DNA from: Marinobacter sp. BGYM27
GTDB lineage: Bacteria > Pseudomonadota > Gammaproteobacteria > Pseudomonadales > Oleiphilaceae
Assembly: GCA_025153445.1 (NCBI GenBank)
Contig: JANZNS010000001.1
Coordinates: 186,001 to 250,000 of the forward strand
DNA length: 64,000 nucleotides
Direction of reading: 5' to 3'
Position numbers and translations under genes: made by a program. The notes beneath the pieces were generated by a model. The model was given only the letters and a program-made list of their open reading frames with translations, had not been told where the DNA came from and searched no databases. Position 1 is the first letter of the stretch. Every line of letters starts with the position of its first letter. Below, piece after piece: positions 35,162-44,418 of the stretch.

Positions 35162-35890
35162 ATGACGTTATCCAGATTGCCATTTCCGGCCGCGCCGGCG
35201 CAGAATCAAGAACCGGCAGGCGAAGGCCGGGAGCGACCCCGATTAGCGACGCAATCCGATACAGGCACGCACACCGCCATGACCCCGGTAACTGAAAATC
35301 CAGCACAGACGCCGGCTGATGGCGAGACCGACCAGCAACTGGTTCAGCGGGTCAAACGCGGCGACAAGTCAGCCTTCGATGTGCTGGTGCTCAAGTACCA
35401 ATCCCGGGTTGCGTCGATTGTCAGCCGCTATTCCAGTGATCCGCAGGATGTGCTCGATTTGACGCAGGAAACCTTCGTCAAAGCTTTTCGGGCGATTGAG
35501 CGGTTCCGTGGCGACAGCGCCTTTTATACCTGGCTCTATCGCATTGCGGTGAACACCTCCAAGAATTTTCTGGAGTCACGCAGTCGTCGCCCCCGGGGTA
35601 GTGTGGAGGCTGATGATGCGGAACGGCTCGATGCTGGTGATTGGCTACGGGATGGCGCAACGCCAGAAAAACTGCTTCAGCGGGAGCAAATGTATCAGGT
35701 GATGCAGAAAGCGATCGGCGCTCTGCCCGAAGAGTTACGTTCGGCCTTGCTGTTGCGGGAATACGATGGCCTGAGCTATGAGGACATCGCCCGCATTCTG
35801 GAGTGCCCGATTGGCACGGTACGATCGCGAATTTTCAGGGCCCGCGATGCAGTTGACCGGGAACTGGCACCGCTGATGAGTAATGAATGA
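35162..35890 (+). CDS. rpoE: Envelope-stress sigma factor RpoE/AlgU
   Basis: An ECF sigma factor. Region 2 (DQQLVQRVKRGDKSAFDVLVLKYQ... then DPQDVLDLTQETFVKAFRAIERFRGDSAFYTWLYRIAVNTSKN) and region 4 (LREYDGLSYEDIARILECPIGTVRSRIFRARDAVDREL) closely match AlgU. From the ATG at 35162 it would have 242 residues; from the in-frame ATG at 35279 it would have 203, close to the usual 190-200. The upstream ATG has an AGGA ribosome site and the downstream one none, so I give the longer form but the start is open. The first 40 residues are Pro/Ala/Gln-rich. The anti-sigma genes follow directly. Confidence 0.93.
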   Translation: MTLSRLPFPAAPAQNQEPAGEGRERPRLATQSDTGTHTAMTPVTENPAQTPADGETDQQLVQRVKRGDKSAFDVLVLKYQSRVASIVSRYSSDPQDVLDLTQETFVKAFRAIERFRGDSAFYTWLYRIAVNTSKNFLESRSRRPRGSVEADDAERLDAGDWLRDGATPEKLLQREQMYQVMQKAIGALPEELRSALLLREYDGLSYEDIARILECPIGTVRSRIFRARDAVDRELAPLMSNE

Positions 35891-35962
35891 TGCACATGCG
35901 ATGCGGGGAAAACGCCCCGTTTTCGACAGTACAGACAGAGTGGACTGATTTGAGGTGTAGCA

Positions 35963-36571
35963 ATGGATGATCGTCTAAAAGAGACGCTGTCAGCCATGAT
36001 GGATGATCAGGCCGATGAGCTTGCCATTCGCAGACTGCTGTCCCGGGCGGAATTACCTGAGGTGCGTCAGCAATGGCAGCGCTGGCAGAGTATGCAAAGC
36101 CTGATGCACGATGACCGGCGCGCATTTGCGACCCTGGATGTCAGTGCGGCGGTACAGGATGCATTGAGCGAAAAAACCGCAACATCTGTTGCTGTTGCGA
36201 CTCCGCAGGCACGGCAGGTGCAATCCCGGTCAGCGCGTTGGTCTGCGGTCGCTGCCGTTTCGTTTGCGTTGCTGGTGGGATTCGGCGCAGGTTCCCAGTG
36301 GGGCTTCTCCAGCCCGGAAGCATCGGCGGAACTCGCTTTGAGTGCTGAGCCGTACGCGTCGAACGGTTCGGGTGCTGACAGTCTCGGCCTCGGCAAGGTG
36401 GCGACAAACAAGGCTGGAGTGCCTGAAATTGCGCTGCAGGGCCTCGATGCGCGGCAACGCGAGCGGATGAGTCGTTATTTGCTGGAGCACGCACAACATA
36501 ACAGCGTGGGTATGGGGTACGGTTCAATGGGGTATGCCCGGGTGGCGAGTGCGTCAACCGTTGGATACTGA
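35963..36571 (+). CDS. mucA: Anti-sigma factor MucA/RseA
   Basis: A 202-residue single-pass inner-membrane protein that holds the sigma factor. The cytoplasmic N-terminal anti-sigma domain begins DDRLKETLSAMMDDQADELAIRRLL, and a membrane helix lies at about residues 93-110 (WSAVAAVSFALLVGFGAG). The periplasmic tail contains the segment that RseB proteins bind and DegS-type proteases cut. It follows rpoE by 72 bases and precedes mucB by 22. The C-terminus ends GYGSMGYARVASASTVGY. There is no sign of the truncations known from mucoid P. aeruginosa mucA22-type alleles. Confidence 0.9.
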   Translation: MDDRLKETLSAMMDDQADELAIRRLLSRAELPEVRQQWQRWQSMQSLMHDDRRAFATLDVSAAVQDALSEKTATSVAVATPQARQVQSRSARWSAVAAVSFALLVGFGAGSQWGFSSPEASAELALSAEPYASNGSGADSLGLGKVATNKAGVPEIALQGLDARQRERMSRYLLEHAQHNSVGMGYGSMGYARVASASTVGY

Positions 36572-36593
36572 TCAGGTTCGGAGAGTTGTGCAC

Positions 36594-37652
36594 ATGGTTG
36601 CAGCACCGCGTTATGCCACAAGCACGCCGGCCAAGCGGCCCGGAGTGAGATGGGTGGCAGCCTGTATGACGTTGCTGACGTTATGCCTGGCACCCCATGT
36701 CAGTGCCGCAGATTCACAGGACCAAGCCGAGGCCTGGCTCGAGAAGTTGGGGCCGGCGCTGAATACCACCAGTTATCGCGGAGTGTTTGTTTACAGTCGG
36801 GGTGAGCAGGTCAGCTCCATGCGCATCGCGCACCGGTTTCGAGATGGGCAGGTGCAGGAGCGCCTGGTGATCCAGGATGGCGCTCAGGGTGAAATTGTGC
36901 GCCGTGGTGGCCGGGTGTACTGTGTGCTGCCGTCGCATGCCAATATCCAGTTGGACGCTATTCTTCCTTCCGGTCCTTTCTCCGGGGCTTTCACCGACAA
37001 ACTGATGCCTTTCAAACGCTGGTATGTCGCCCGCATGCTGGACGATGATCGTGTAGCAGGGCATGAAGCGGTTGTGGTGGCGTTAAGTCCGCGTGATATG
37101 CACCGCTATCAATATCGCCTGTGGCTTGAAAAAAATACCGGCCTGTTGGTGAAGAGTCAGGTGCGCACGGCTCAGAACGATATTCTGGAGCGCTTCCAGT
37201 TTACAGTGCTCGATCTTGCACCGGATATCCCGGACAAAGAGTTCGAGATTCAGTCTGCGGCGCCTGCGCGTACCTTTAATATTGAAACCAAAGCCAAACC
37301 GGCACCGGACGCCGCCCAGCAGGTTACGATTGGCTGGAAACTGGGGTGGCACCCGCAGGGCTTTGAAGCGTCAGCTTCGTCTGAGGAACCCCGGGGGCAG
37401 GCGGTGTCATTCTCTGATGGCCTGGCATCCTTCTCTGTATTTGTGACACCCGTTGGCGATATGCGGATGCCGACCGGCATTTCGCGCATCGGTGCGACGA
37501 CGGTCTTTATGCGCAATCTCAAAGATGGGCAGCGTCAGGTGCTGGTGACCGTCGTTGGTGAAATTCCGCCGAAGACTGCCGTCGAGGTTGCCAATTCGGT
37601 GTCGCTGGAACCCGAAAACAGTAGTCATCTGGCAACCGGGATGGCGCCATGA
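36594..37652 (+). CDS. mucB: Periplasmic regulator MucB/RseB
   Basis: A 352-residue secreted protein that binds the periplasmic part of MucA and protects it from proteolysis until unfolded outer-membrane protein or lipid signals appear. A signal peptide with a hydrophobic core at about residues 20-38 ends near VSAADS. The large N-terminal domain (about 45-220; TTSYRGVFVYSRGEQVSSMRIAHRF) resembles a lipoprotein-carrier fold; the smaller C-terminal domain (about 235-345) follows. The ATG at 36594 has a GGAGAG ribosome site. The end overlaps mucC by four bases. Confidence 0.92.
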   Translation: MVAAPRYATSTPAKRPGVRWVAACMTLLTLCLAPHVSAADSQDQAEAWLEKLGPALNTTSYRGVFVYSRGEQVSSMRIAHRFRDGQVQERLVIQDGAQGEIVRRGGRVYCVLPSHANIQLDAILPSGPFSGAFTDKLMPFKRWYVARMLDDDRVAGHEAVVVALSPRDMHRYQYRLWLEKNTGLLVKSQVRTAQNDILERFQFTVLDLAPDIPDKEFEIQSAAPARTFNIETKAKPAPDAAQQVTIGWKLGWHPQGFEASASSEEPRGQAVSFSDGLASFSVFVTPVGDMRMPTGISRIGATTVFMRNLKDGQRQVLVTVVGEIPPKTAVEVANSVSLEPENSSHLATGMAP

Positions 37653-38125
37653 TCGAAGAAACCGGCACGGTTGTCGCGGTAGACGGCGATCAAGTCTGGG
37701 TCCAGACCATCCGCCAAAGCACATGCGGTAGCTGCAGCGCCCGTAAGGGCTGCGGCCAGAAAGCATTAGCCAGTATCTCTGACGGTAAGGCCAATCAGGT
37801 GCGGGTGCGCAACACCCTGAATGCCGCGGTGGGCCAGTCAGTGGTGATTGGCATCGAAGAATCCCAGTTACTCAAAGCCTCATTGCGGGTATATGCGATT
37901 CCATTGGTCGGTCTGGTGGTTTTTGCATTGCTGGCGGCAGCGATCTGGCCCGGCTCGGAGCCTGCGACTATCGGTGGCGGTTTGCTGGGGCTGGGAGCCG
38001 GGCTTGGATTGTTGTTTGTGTTATCCAGGCGCGACCGGCATGACGACCGCTTTCAGCCTGTGATGTTGAAGGCAGCCGCTGCGGCGGTCACCGGCTCAGT
38101 GATCGACACCCCGTTGTCAGGCTGA
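37649..38125 (+). CDS. rseC: RseC/MucC family membrane protein
   Basis: A 158-residue protein with a soluble N-terminal part holding a cysteine cluster (STCGSCSARKGCGQKAL, CxxC-x5-C), then two membrane helices (about 83-100 and 105-125) and a short cytoplasmic tail. The family includes RseC, a modulator of sigma-E, and relatives linked to SoxR reduction. The ATG overlaps the mucB stop by four bases (ATGA), so it is co-translated. Its role in the stress pathway is less clear than that of mucA and mucB. Confidence 0.88.
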   Translation: MIEETGTVVAVDGDQVWVQTIRQSTCGSCSARKGCGQKALASISDGKANQVRVRNTLNAAVGQSVVIGIEESQLLKASLRVYAIPLVGLVVFALLAAAIWPGSEPATIGGGLLGLGAGLGLLFVLSRRDRHDDRFQPVMLKAAAAAVTGSVIDTPLSG

Positions 38126-38198
38126 CCGGCTGCACCTGCGGGGATCAATTTTTGTTGATATCAGATATTTCGTTTTTATTCGCCAAATGGAGTAAAGC

Positions 38199-39620
38199 AT
38201 GCCTAAAAAGAACCTGAAACTGTGGTTTGCACCTTTTGTCGTGCTCATGATGCTGGTGGCAACTGGTGCAAGGGCGGAACTACCGGACTTTACCGGGTTG
38301 GTTAAAGATAACTCCGCTGCGGTGGTGAATATCAGCACGACCCAGAAGACTGAAAGCCGTCGCGGTGGTTTGCCGTTTGATCAGCGTCAGCTTGATCAGA
38401 TGCCCGATTTTTTCAGGCACTTTTTTGAAGGCCCCAATGGTCCGGGGGGCGGCGGTCAGCCGGGCGGACAGCAGCAACTCAATTCAATGGGGTCAGGCTT
38501 TATCGTCTCCAAGGACGGATATGTCCTGACCAACAATCACGTGATTGATGGGGCTGACGAGATTCTGGTTCGTCTGAGTGACCGTCGTGAACTCAGCGCC
38601 GAAGTTGTAGGGGTTGATCCACGATCCGATATCGCGGTCCTCAAGATCAAAGGCGAGGATCTGCCGGTTGTTCAGATGGGGCACTCCAGCGAACTGGAAC
38701 AAGGCGAATGGGTTTTCGCGATCGGTTCTCCGTTCGGTTTCGATTACACCGTGACGGCGGGAATTGTCAGCGCCATTGGTCGCTCCCTCCCATCAGAAAA
38801 CTACGTACCGTTTATCCAGACGGATGTTGCGATCAACCCGGGCAATTCTGGCGGTCCGCTGTTCAATCTTGATGGCGAGGTTATCGGCATCAACTCGCAG
38901 ATTTATACCCGCTCTGGCGGTTTTATGGGCGTCTCGTTTGCGATTCCAATTGATGTGGCAATGAACGTTTTCGACCAGATTCGCGATCATGGCTTTGTAT
39001 CCCGCGGCTGGCTGGGTGTGCTGATTCAGGAAGTGAATCGGGATCTCGCGGAATCCTTCGGTCTGAGTCGTCCGCGCGGTGCGCTGGTAGCTGAGGTTCT
39101 GCCGGACTCTCCCGCCGAAGCCGCTGGTCTGCAGCCTGGTGACATCATTCTTGAGTACCAGGATCACGATATTAACTTGTCCTCTGATTTGCCACCGATG
39201 GTGGGGCGCACGCGCCTGAACGATACGGTTGAGCTGCTGGTGCTTCGCGACGGCGATGAAAAAACGCTGGAAGTGACGATTGGCGAGTTGCCGGAGGATC
39301 GCCAGATGGCATCTGAGAATACACCGTCTCCGAGCCCGGCCAGCGGGCCGCTCGGCCTTTCTGTGTCGGCACTGACTGACGAGCAACGTGAGCAGCTCAG
39401 TATTCAGGAAGGCGTTGTCGTAAAAAATGTAGGGCCGGGTCCTGCGCTGGACGCGGGCATTCGCCCCAACGATATTATCCGTAAACTCAATAATGAACCG
39501 GTCACATCGGTCAAAGATTTCAATCGGATCGCCGGTGACTTGCCTAAAGGTAAAGCGGTGCCGGTGCTGGTTGTCAGGGGAGGTCAGTCCACCTTCCTGG
39601 TGATCAAGACGGGCCAATAA
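38199..39620 (+). CDS. mucD: Periplasmic serine protease DegP/MucD
   Basis: A 473-residue Do-type protease and chaperone. The signal peptide covers about residues 1-26 (ending GARA). The trypsin-like domain has the catalytic triad His114 (TNNHVIDG), Asp144 (DPRSDIAVLKI) and Ser217 (NPGNSGGPLF). A Gly/Gln-rich loop at about 78-95 is the LA loop. Two PDZ domains follow (about 260-350 and 380-465). It is the last gene of the sigma-E cluster, as mucD is in P. aeruginosa, and degrades misfolded envelope proteins. A strong terminator follows. Confidence 0.96.
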   Translation: MPKKNLKLWFAPFVVLMMLVATGARAELPDFTGLVKDNSAAVVNISTTQKTESRRGGLPFDQRQLDQMPDFFRHFFEGPNGPGGGGQPGGQQQLNSMGSGFIVSKDGYVLTNNHVIDGADEILVRLSDRRELSAEVVGVDPRSDIAVLKIKGEDLPVVQMGHSSELEQGEWVFAIGSPFGFDYTVTAGIVSAIGRSLPSENYVPFIQTDVAINPGNSGGPLFNLDGEVIGINSQIYTRSGGFMGVSFAIPIDVAMNVFDQIRDHGFVSRGWLGVLIQEVNRDLAESFGLSRPRGALVAEVLPDSPAEAAGLQPGDIILEYQDHDINLSSDLPPMVGRTRLNDTVELLVLRDGDEKTLEVTIGELPEDRQMASENTPSPSPASGPLGLSVSALTDEQREQLSIQEGVVVKNVGPGPALDAGIRPNDIIRKLNNEPVTSVKDFNRIAGDLPKGKAVPVLVVRGGQSTFLVIKTGQ

Positions 39621-39663
39621 GTCCTGCTCGCGTCCGTGATGAGAGTATTGATGTCTCATCAGT

Positions 39664-39699
39664 AAAAACCCGTAGCGCCTGTGTACGCTACGGGTTTTT
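39664..39699 (+). terminator. Rho-independent terminator after mucD
   Basis: A perfect 14-base stem AAAAACCCGTAGCG/CGCTACGGGTTTTT around an 8-base loop, 43 bases after the mucD stop. Confidence 0.88.
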
Positions 39700-39707
39700 G
39701 CTATAAT
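39699..39707 (+). promoter_or_regulatory. Extended -10 promoter of the GGDEF/EAL gene
   Basis: TGCTATAAT is a perfect extended -10 element (TGnTATAAT). It starts on the last base of the mucD terminator stem and lies about 60 bases before the ATG at 39769. No clear -35 is visible, as expected for extended -10 promoters. Confidence 0.6.
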
Positions 39708-39768
39708 CCATGGTTCTCACGGGACAAACGATGATGTCCTGCCCCGGTTGAAGCTATGGATAGTAATA

Positions 39769-42483
39769 ATGACAAAGGATGTGACTCTGGGTCAGCTGTT
39801 GCGGCCGCGCCAGTCCCGTATTGCCTGGCTAGTCTTGTTGATTGCGCTGGTGCTGACGGTGATCGCCTGGCGATTCTCGATCATTCTGGTTGCAGACCGC
39901 ACCGAAGCCCATTTCAAAACCCAGTCTCTGCAATTAAAAACCGCCATTGAGGAAAGGTTGCTCAATTACGAGCAGGTTCTGGCCGGCAGTGCTGGTCTGT
40001 TCGCTGTTGCGGATCTGGTGGGGCGCGATGACTGGCGACTGTACGTAAACAAACTCGATATCAACCGCTACTACCCGGGCATACAAGGTATTGGCTATAC
40101 CGCCAGGGTGGAAGGTGACGACGTCGTCAGCTTCGTCAAACGTATACGGGAACAGGGCCTGCCCGATTATCTTGTCAATCCTGCCGGCATCCGCGCCGAA
40201 TATCATCCCATTGTTTTTCTCGAACCCAGTACCCAGCGCAACCGGCGGGCATACGGCTACGACGCCTTTGGTGACCCGGCCCACCGCATTGCAATGGAAG
40301 CCGCACGGGATACCGGCGAGGCAACCATGACCGGAAAAGTCGTCCTGGTGCAGGAAGAAGTGGACGACGAACAAGCGGGCTTCCTGATGTATTTTCCTGT
40401 TTATGAGGGCGACTCTGTTCCCCAGATCATGGCTGAACGGCGCAGTCGTCTGCGCGGATTCGTGTTCAGTGCCTTTCGCGTGAATAATCTGATGGACGGC
40501 ATTGTCGGTCTGATTTCCCCCTTCCTTGATGTCCGCATCTATGACAGTGACGTGGCGATCAAAGACGCACTGATGTATGGCTCAAACCTTGGTTCGCTGG
40601 ATGATGACTACACCTTCGAAATGAGCCAGAAGGTGTCCCACGGCGGCCGTACCTGGCTTTTGCAGACCCGAACGACTCCGGCATTTGATTTTCTTGCGTC
40701 GGATCCACGACCGCTGATTGTCGTGATCTCCGGTGTTTTGATCAGCTTGCTGCTGTTTGCATTCTCGCTGGCGATGATCCGGTCCCGGATGTTGGCCCAG
40801 GTGAATGCGGGTCGCTATCGCGCGATCACCGAAGGTGCCAGTAACATCACGCTGATCCTGAATCGTCAGGGAAGCGTCAAGTACATCAGCCCCTCCTGTG
40901 AAACCATTCTGGGAATCGAGCCTGCCAAAATGCCGATGCCGGAGCTTGAAGCTCAGGTCCATCCGGACGACTGGCCGCAATTGCAGCAGTGTTTTGACCA
41001 GGCGCTATCAGAGCCGGGCAAGGCCTTGCCGGTGGTGCATGCGCGGATTCGCGACCAGCACGGCGTGTGGCGGGATATGGAGGGCGCATACACCGCGATG
41101 ATGGATGTGCCGGGCGTTAATGGCGTGGTGGTCAGTTTGCGTGACTTGACCGAACTTAAGGCGGCGCAGGCAGAGCTTCACCGTCTTGCATTTTACGATC
41201 CGCTAACCGGGCTGGCCAACCGCCAGCTGTTCAAAGACCGGCTCGCTCACGTCGTGCGTCGCAGCAAGCGCAGCGGTGAGGCCGCGGCGTTGATGTTTCT
41301 TGATCTGGATGGCTTCAAGCGCATAAACGATACCCTTGGTCACGATGTTGGCGATCAGTTGCTGGAAACGGTTGCGGGTTGGCTCACGGGCTGTGTGCGC
41401 GAAGAAGACTCGGTAGCGCGCCTTGGTGGTGATGAGTTTGTGGTATTGCTGTCGACGGTTGCCGGGCCGGACGCCGCGCGCACGGTCGCCGATGCTATTT
41501 TGCGCCGGTTGTGTCAGCGTGTCCGGCTTGGCGAGCACGAAGTCGGGATTACGGTCAGCATCGGGCTGGCGATGATTCCCTATGACAGCGAAGACCCGGG
41601 CGTGCTGATGAAGTATGCCGATCTCGCGATGTACCGTGCGAAAGAGTGCGGTCGCAATAACGTGCAGTTCTTTACGCCGTCAATGAACATCCAGGCGGCC
41701 CGGCGCATGCTGCAGCAGGAAGAGCTCAGCAACGCACTGGATGCCGATTGTTTTGTGCTGCACTACCAGCCCAAATTTGACCTCGTTCAGGACAAGGTTC
41801 TCGGCGTTGAGGCGTTCCTTCGCTGGCAGCATCCTGAGCGCGGAATGGTGTCGGCGAGCCAGTTTATTCAGCTTGCTGAAGAGTCAGGGCTGATTATCCG
41901 TCTGGGCGAGATGGCGCTGCGACAGGCCTGCATCCAGATTCAGGCCCTGGAACGTGCCGGTTTTAAAGACCTGCGAATATCCGTGAACATGTCGACCCGG
42001 CAGGTGACGGATCCCCGGTTTATCGAAATGTTCCGCCAGGTGATTACTGAAACGGGCGTTGAGCCGAAACGGCTGGAGCTGGATTTGCCGTCAGCGCTGC
42101 TCAACGAGGATATCGAGGTGCTCCAGCATTTGCTGGGTGCGCTGCATGATATTGGCGTCTATCTGATTCTGGATAATTTCGGAGCGGGCAGCTGTTCGCT
42201 GGCGGCTATGCAGCAGCTGCCACTTGATGCGGTCAAGATCGATCAGGTGTTTATCCGGGACATTCCCTATAACGCCAGTTCCACTGATGTAACCTCTGCG
42301 GTTATCGCGCTGGCGCACAAGCTGCACCTGACAGTGGTCGCTGAAGGCGTTGAGACGCCGCAGCAGCTGAGCTTCCTGCGCTCGGCGGGCTGTGCCCAGG
42401 CGCAGGGCAATCTGTTCAGTTATCCGCTGGACGAGGATGCCCTGATAGGGTTTCTGGTGCGTCAGCAAGAACGCTGCAACTAA
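39769..42483 (+). CDS. CHASE-PAS-GGDEF-EAL protein, diguanylate cyclase with degenerate EAL
   Basis: A 904-residue inner-membrane signalling protein. It has a first membrane helix at about 20-40, a periplasmic CHASE domain (about 70-285; YPGIQGIGYTARV), a second helix at about 305-330, a PAS domain (about 345-465), a GGDEF domain (about 470-630) with FYDPLTGLANR and an intact RLGGDEF, and an EAL domain (about 650-900). In the EAL domain the signature reads EAF, the LELTES segment reads LELDLPS (catalytic Glu lost) and DDFG reads DNFG. The cyclase is probably active and the phosphodiesterase probably not. The start is the ATG at 39769; an in-frame TTG lies at 39748. Confidence 0.88.
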   Translation: MTKDVTLGQLLRPRQSRIAWLVLLIALVLTVIAWRFSIILVADRTEAHFKTQSLQLKTAIEERLLNYEQVLAGSAGLFAVADLVGRDDWRLYVNKLDINRYYPGIQGIGYTARVEGDDVVSFVKRIREQGLPDYLVNPAGIRAEYHPIVFLEPSTQRNRRAYGYDAFGDPAHRIAMEAARDTGEATMTGKVVLVQEEVDDEQAGFLMYFPVYEGDSVPQIMAERRSRLRGFVFSAFRVNNLMDGIVGLISPFLDVRIYDSDVAIKDALMYGSNLGSLDDDYTFEMSQKVSHGGRTWLLQTRTTPAFDFLASDPRPLIVVISGVLISLLLFAFSLAMIRSRMLAQVNAGRYRAITEGASNITLILNRQGSVKYISPSCETILGIEPAKMPMPELEAQVHPDDWPQLQQCFDQALSEPGKALPVVHARIRDQHGVWRDMEGAYTAMMDVPGVNGVVVSLRDLTELKAAQAELHRLAFYDPLTGLANRQLFKDRLAHVVRRSKRSGEAAALMFLDLDGFKRINDTLGHDVGDQLLETVAGWLTGCVREEDSVARLGGDEFVVLLSTVAGPDAARTVADAILRRLCQRVRLGEHEVGITVSIGLAMIPYDSEDPGVLMKYADLAMYRAKECGRNNVQFFTPSMNIQAARRMLQQEELSNALDADCFVLHYQPKFDLVQDKVLGVEAFLRWQHPERGMVSASQFIQLAEESGLIIRLGEMALRQACIQIQALERAGFKDLRISVNMSTRQVTDPRFIEMFRQVITETGVEPKRLELDLPSALLNEDIEVLQHLLGALHDIGVYLILDNFGAGSCSLAAMQQLPLDAVKIDQVFIRDIPYNASSTDVTSAVIALAHKLHLTVVAEGVETPQQLSFLRSAGCAQAQGNLFSYPLDEDALIGFLVRQQERCN

Positions 42484-42607
42484 GGTGCTTTGATTCGGCA
42501 GGGTCATGGCATTAGTCAGGCTTAACCGGTAAAATCAGCGCTCCCAACGCCGCTGCAGTATTTTTCTGCGCACCGGACACTTTTTCTGACGTGAGTATCC
42601 TGATTCT

Positions 42608-44407
42608 GTGACTGAGCTAAGCCACATCCGTAACTTTTCCATTATCGCCCATATCGATCACGGAAAATCCACTCTGGCTGACCGCTTTATTCAGGTCTGC
42701 GGAGGCCTGACTGACCGGGAAATGGCAGCCCAGGTGCTGGACTCCATGGATCTGGAGCGTGAGCGCGGCATCACCATCAAGGCTCAGAGTGTTACGCTGA
42801 GATACAAGGCTCGCGACGGTATCGAATACAAGCTGAACATGATCGACACGCCGGGTCATGTCGATTTCTCCTATGAAGTGTCTCGTTCACTCTTTGCCTG
42901 TGAAGGCGCGCTGCTGGTGGTGGATGCCGGGCAGGGCGTTGAAGCTCAGTCTGTAGCGAACTGCTACACCGCAATTGAGCAGGGGCTGGAAGTTGTGCCT
43001 GTTCTGAACAAGATGGATCTGCCGCAGGCAGAACCGGAGCGTGTGGCGCAGGAGATCGAAGACATTATCGGTATCGGGGCCGCAGACGCGGTACGTTGCA
43101 GTGCGAAATCCGGTATGGGTGTGGAAGAGGTGCTGGAGGAATTGATTCGTCTGGTGCCGCCGCCTGAGGGCGATATTGACGGTCCGTTGCAGGCGCTGAT
43201 TATTGATTCCTGGTTTGACAACTATCTTGGTGTTGTGTCGCTTGTCCGCGTCCGTCAGGGCACGCTGCGCAAGGGTGACAAGATCCTGATCAAATCGACC
43301 GGCAAGGCCTGGAGCGCCGATCGAGTGGGTATTTTTACGCCCAAGCCCACTGATACCGGCATATTGGGTACCGGCGAGGTTGGGTTTGTAGTCGCCGGTA
43401 TCAAGGATATTCATGGCGCGCCGGTTGGTGACACCATCACCCATCAAAAAACACCGGATACGGCGCCTGTTCCCGGTTTCAAGAAAGTAAAACCTCAGGT
43501 TTATGCCGGTCTGTTCCCGGTAACGTCTGATGATTACGACGACTTCCGTGATGCCCTTGAAAAGCTGACACTGAACGACGCGTCGCTGTTCTTCGAGCCG
43601 GAAAATTCCGATGCGCTGGGGCTTGGGTTCCGTTGTGGCTTCCTCGGCATGCTACACATGGAGATCGTCCAGGAGCGCCTTGAGCGCGAATACGATCTGG
43701 ATCTGATCACCACAGCCCCGACTGTTGTTTACGAAGTTCTCAATAAACAGAATGAAATCCTGCATGTGGATAATCCTTCGCGTCTGCCGGATATCGGCAG
43801 CATTGAAGAGATGCGGGAGCCGATCGTTGAGGCCAACATTCTTGTACCGCAGGAACATCTGGGCAACGTGATTGCGCTTTGCGAAGAAAAACGCGGCGTC
43901 CAGAAAAATATGCTGTTCCTGTCAAGTCAGGTGCAGTTGACCTATGAGTTGCCAATGGCGGAAGTGGTTCTCGATTTCTTTGATCGGGTTAAATCTGCCA
44001 GTCGCGGTTTTGCTTCACTCGACTATCATTTCAATCGCTTTCAGGCGGCGGATCTGGTGCGTCTCGACATCCTGATTAACGGCGAGCGAGTAGATGCGCT
44101 GGCGCTGATTGTTCACCGTGCGATTGCACATCGCCGCGGTCGCTCTGTCATCGAAAAGATGAAAGAACTGATTCCGCGCCAGATGTTCGATATTGCGATA
44201 CAGGCAGCGATCGGCAATCAGGTGGTTTCGCGTCAGACGGTGAAAGCGCTGCGCAAGAACGTGACGGCAAAATGTTATGGCGGTGACGTCAGCCGTAAAA
44301 AGAAACTGTTGCAGAAACAGAAAGAAGGTAAAAAACGCATGAAGCAACTTGGCAACGTTGAGGTGCCACAGGAAGCGTTTCTTGCTGTACTGCGCGTCGA
44401 CAACTAG
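42608..44407 (+). CDS. lepA: Elongation factor 4 (LepA)
   Basis: A 599-residue translational GTPase that acts on ribosomes during initiation or stress. G motifs are [18 protein letters not shown] and NKMDLP. The LepA-specific C-terminal domain contains [44 protein letters not shown] and ends with [17 protein letters not shown]. The start is a GTG at 42608. It lies 11 bases before lepB, as in E. coli and Pseudomonas, and heads the run to pdxJ. A possible -10 (TAAAAT) lies at 42530-42535. Confidence 0.97.
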   Translation: MTELSHIRNFSIIAHIDHGKSTLADRFIQVCGGLTDREMAAQVLDSMDLERERGITIKAQSVTLRYKARDGIEYKLNMIDTPGHVDFSYEVSRSLFACEGALLVVDAGQGVEAQSVANCYTAIEQGLEVVPVLNKMDLPQAEPERVAQEIEDIIGIGAADAVRCSAKSGMGVEEVLEELIRLVPPPEGDIDGPLQALIIDSWFDNYLGVVSLVRVRQGTLRKGDKILIKSTGKAWSADRVGIFTPKPTDTGILGTGEVGFVVAGIKDIHGAPVGDTITHQKTPDTAPVPGFKKVKPQVYAGLFPVTSDDYDDFRDALEKLTLNDASLFFEPENSDALGLGFRCGFLGMLHMEIVQERLEREYDLDLITTAPTVVYEVLNKQNEILHVDNPSRLPDIGSIEEMREPIVEANILVPQEHLGNVIALCEEKRGVQKNMLFLSSQVQLTYELPMAEVVLDFFDRVKSASRGFASLDYHFNRFQAADLVRLDILINGERVDALALIVHRAIAHRRGRSVIEKMKELIPRQMFDIAIQAAIGNQVVSRQTVKALRKNVTAKCYGGDVSRKKKLLQKQKEGKKRMKQLGNVEVPQEAFLAVLRVDN

Positions 44408-44418
44408 GACTTTGCTGA

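Noticed and set aside
35162-39620. Truncated mucA of the mucoid type
   Set aside because: MucA has a full-length frame with its membrane helix and periplasmic tail.
38793-39659. 288-codon open frame opposite the DegP-like gene
   Set aside because: Antisense shadow; the catalytic triad and PDZ domains of the plus-strand protein are intact.
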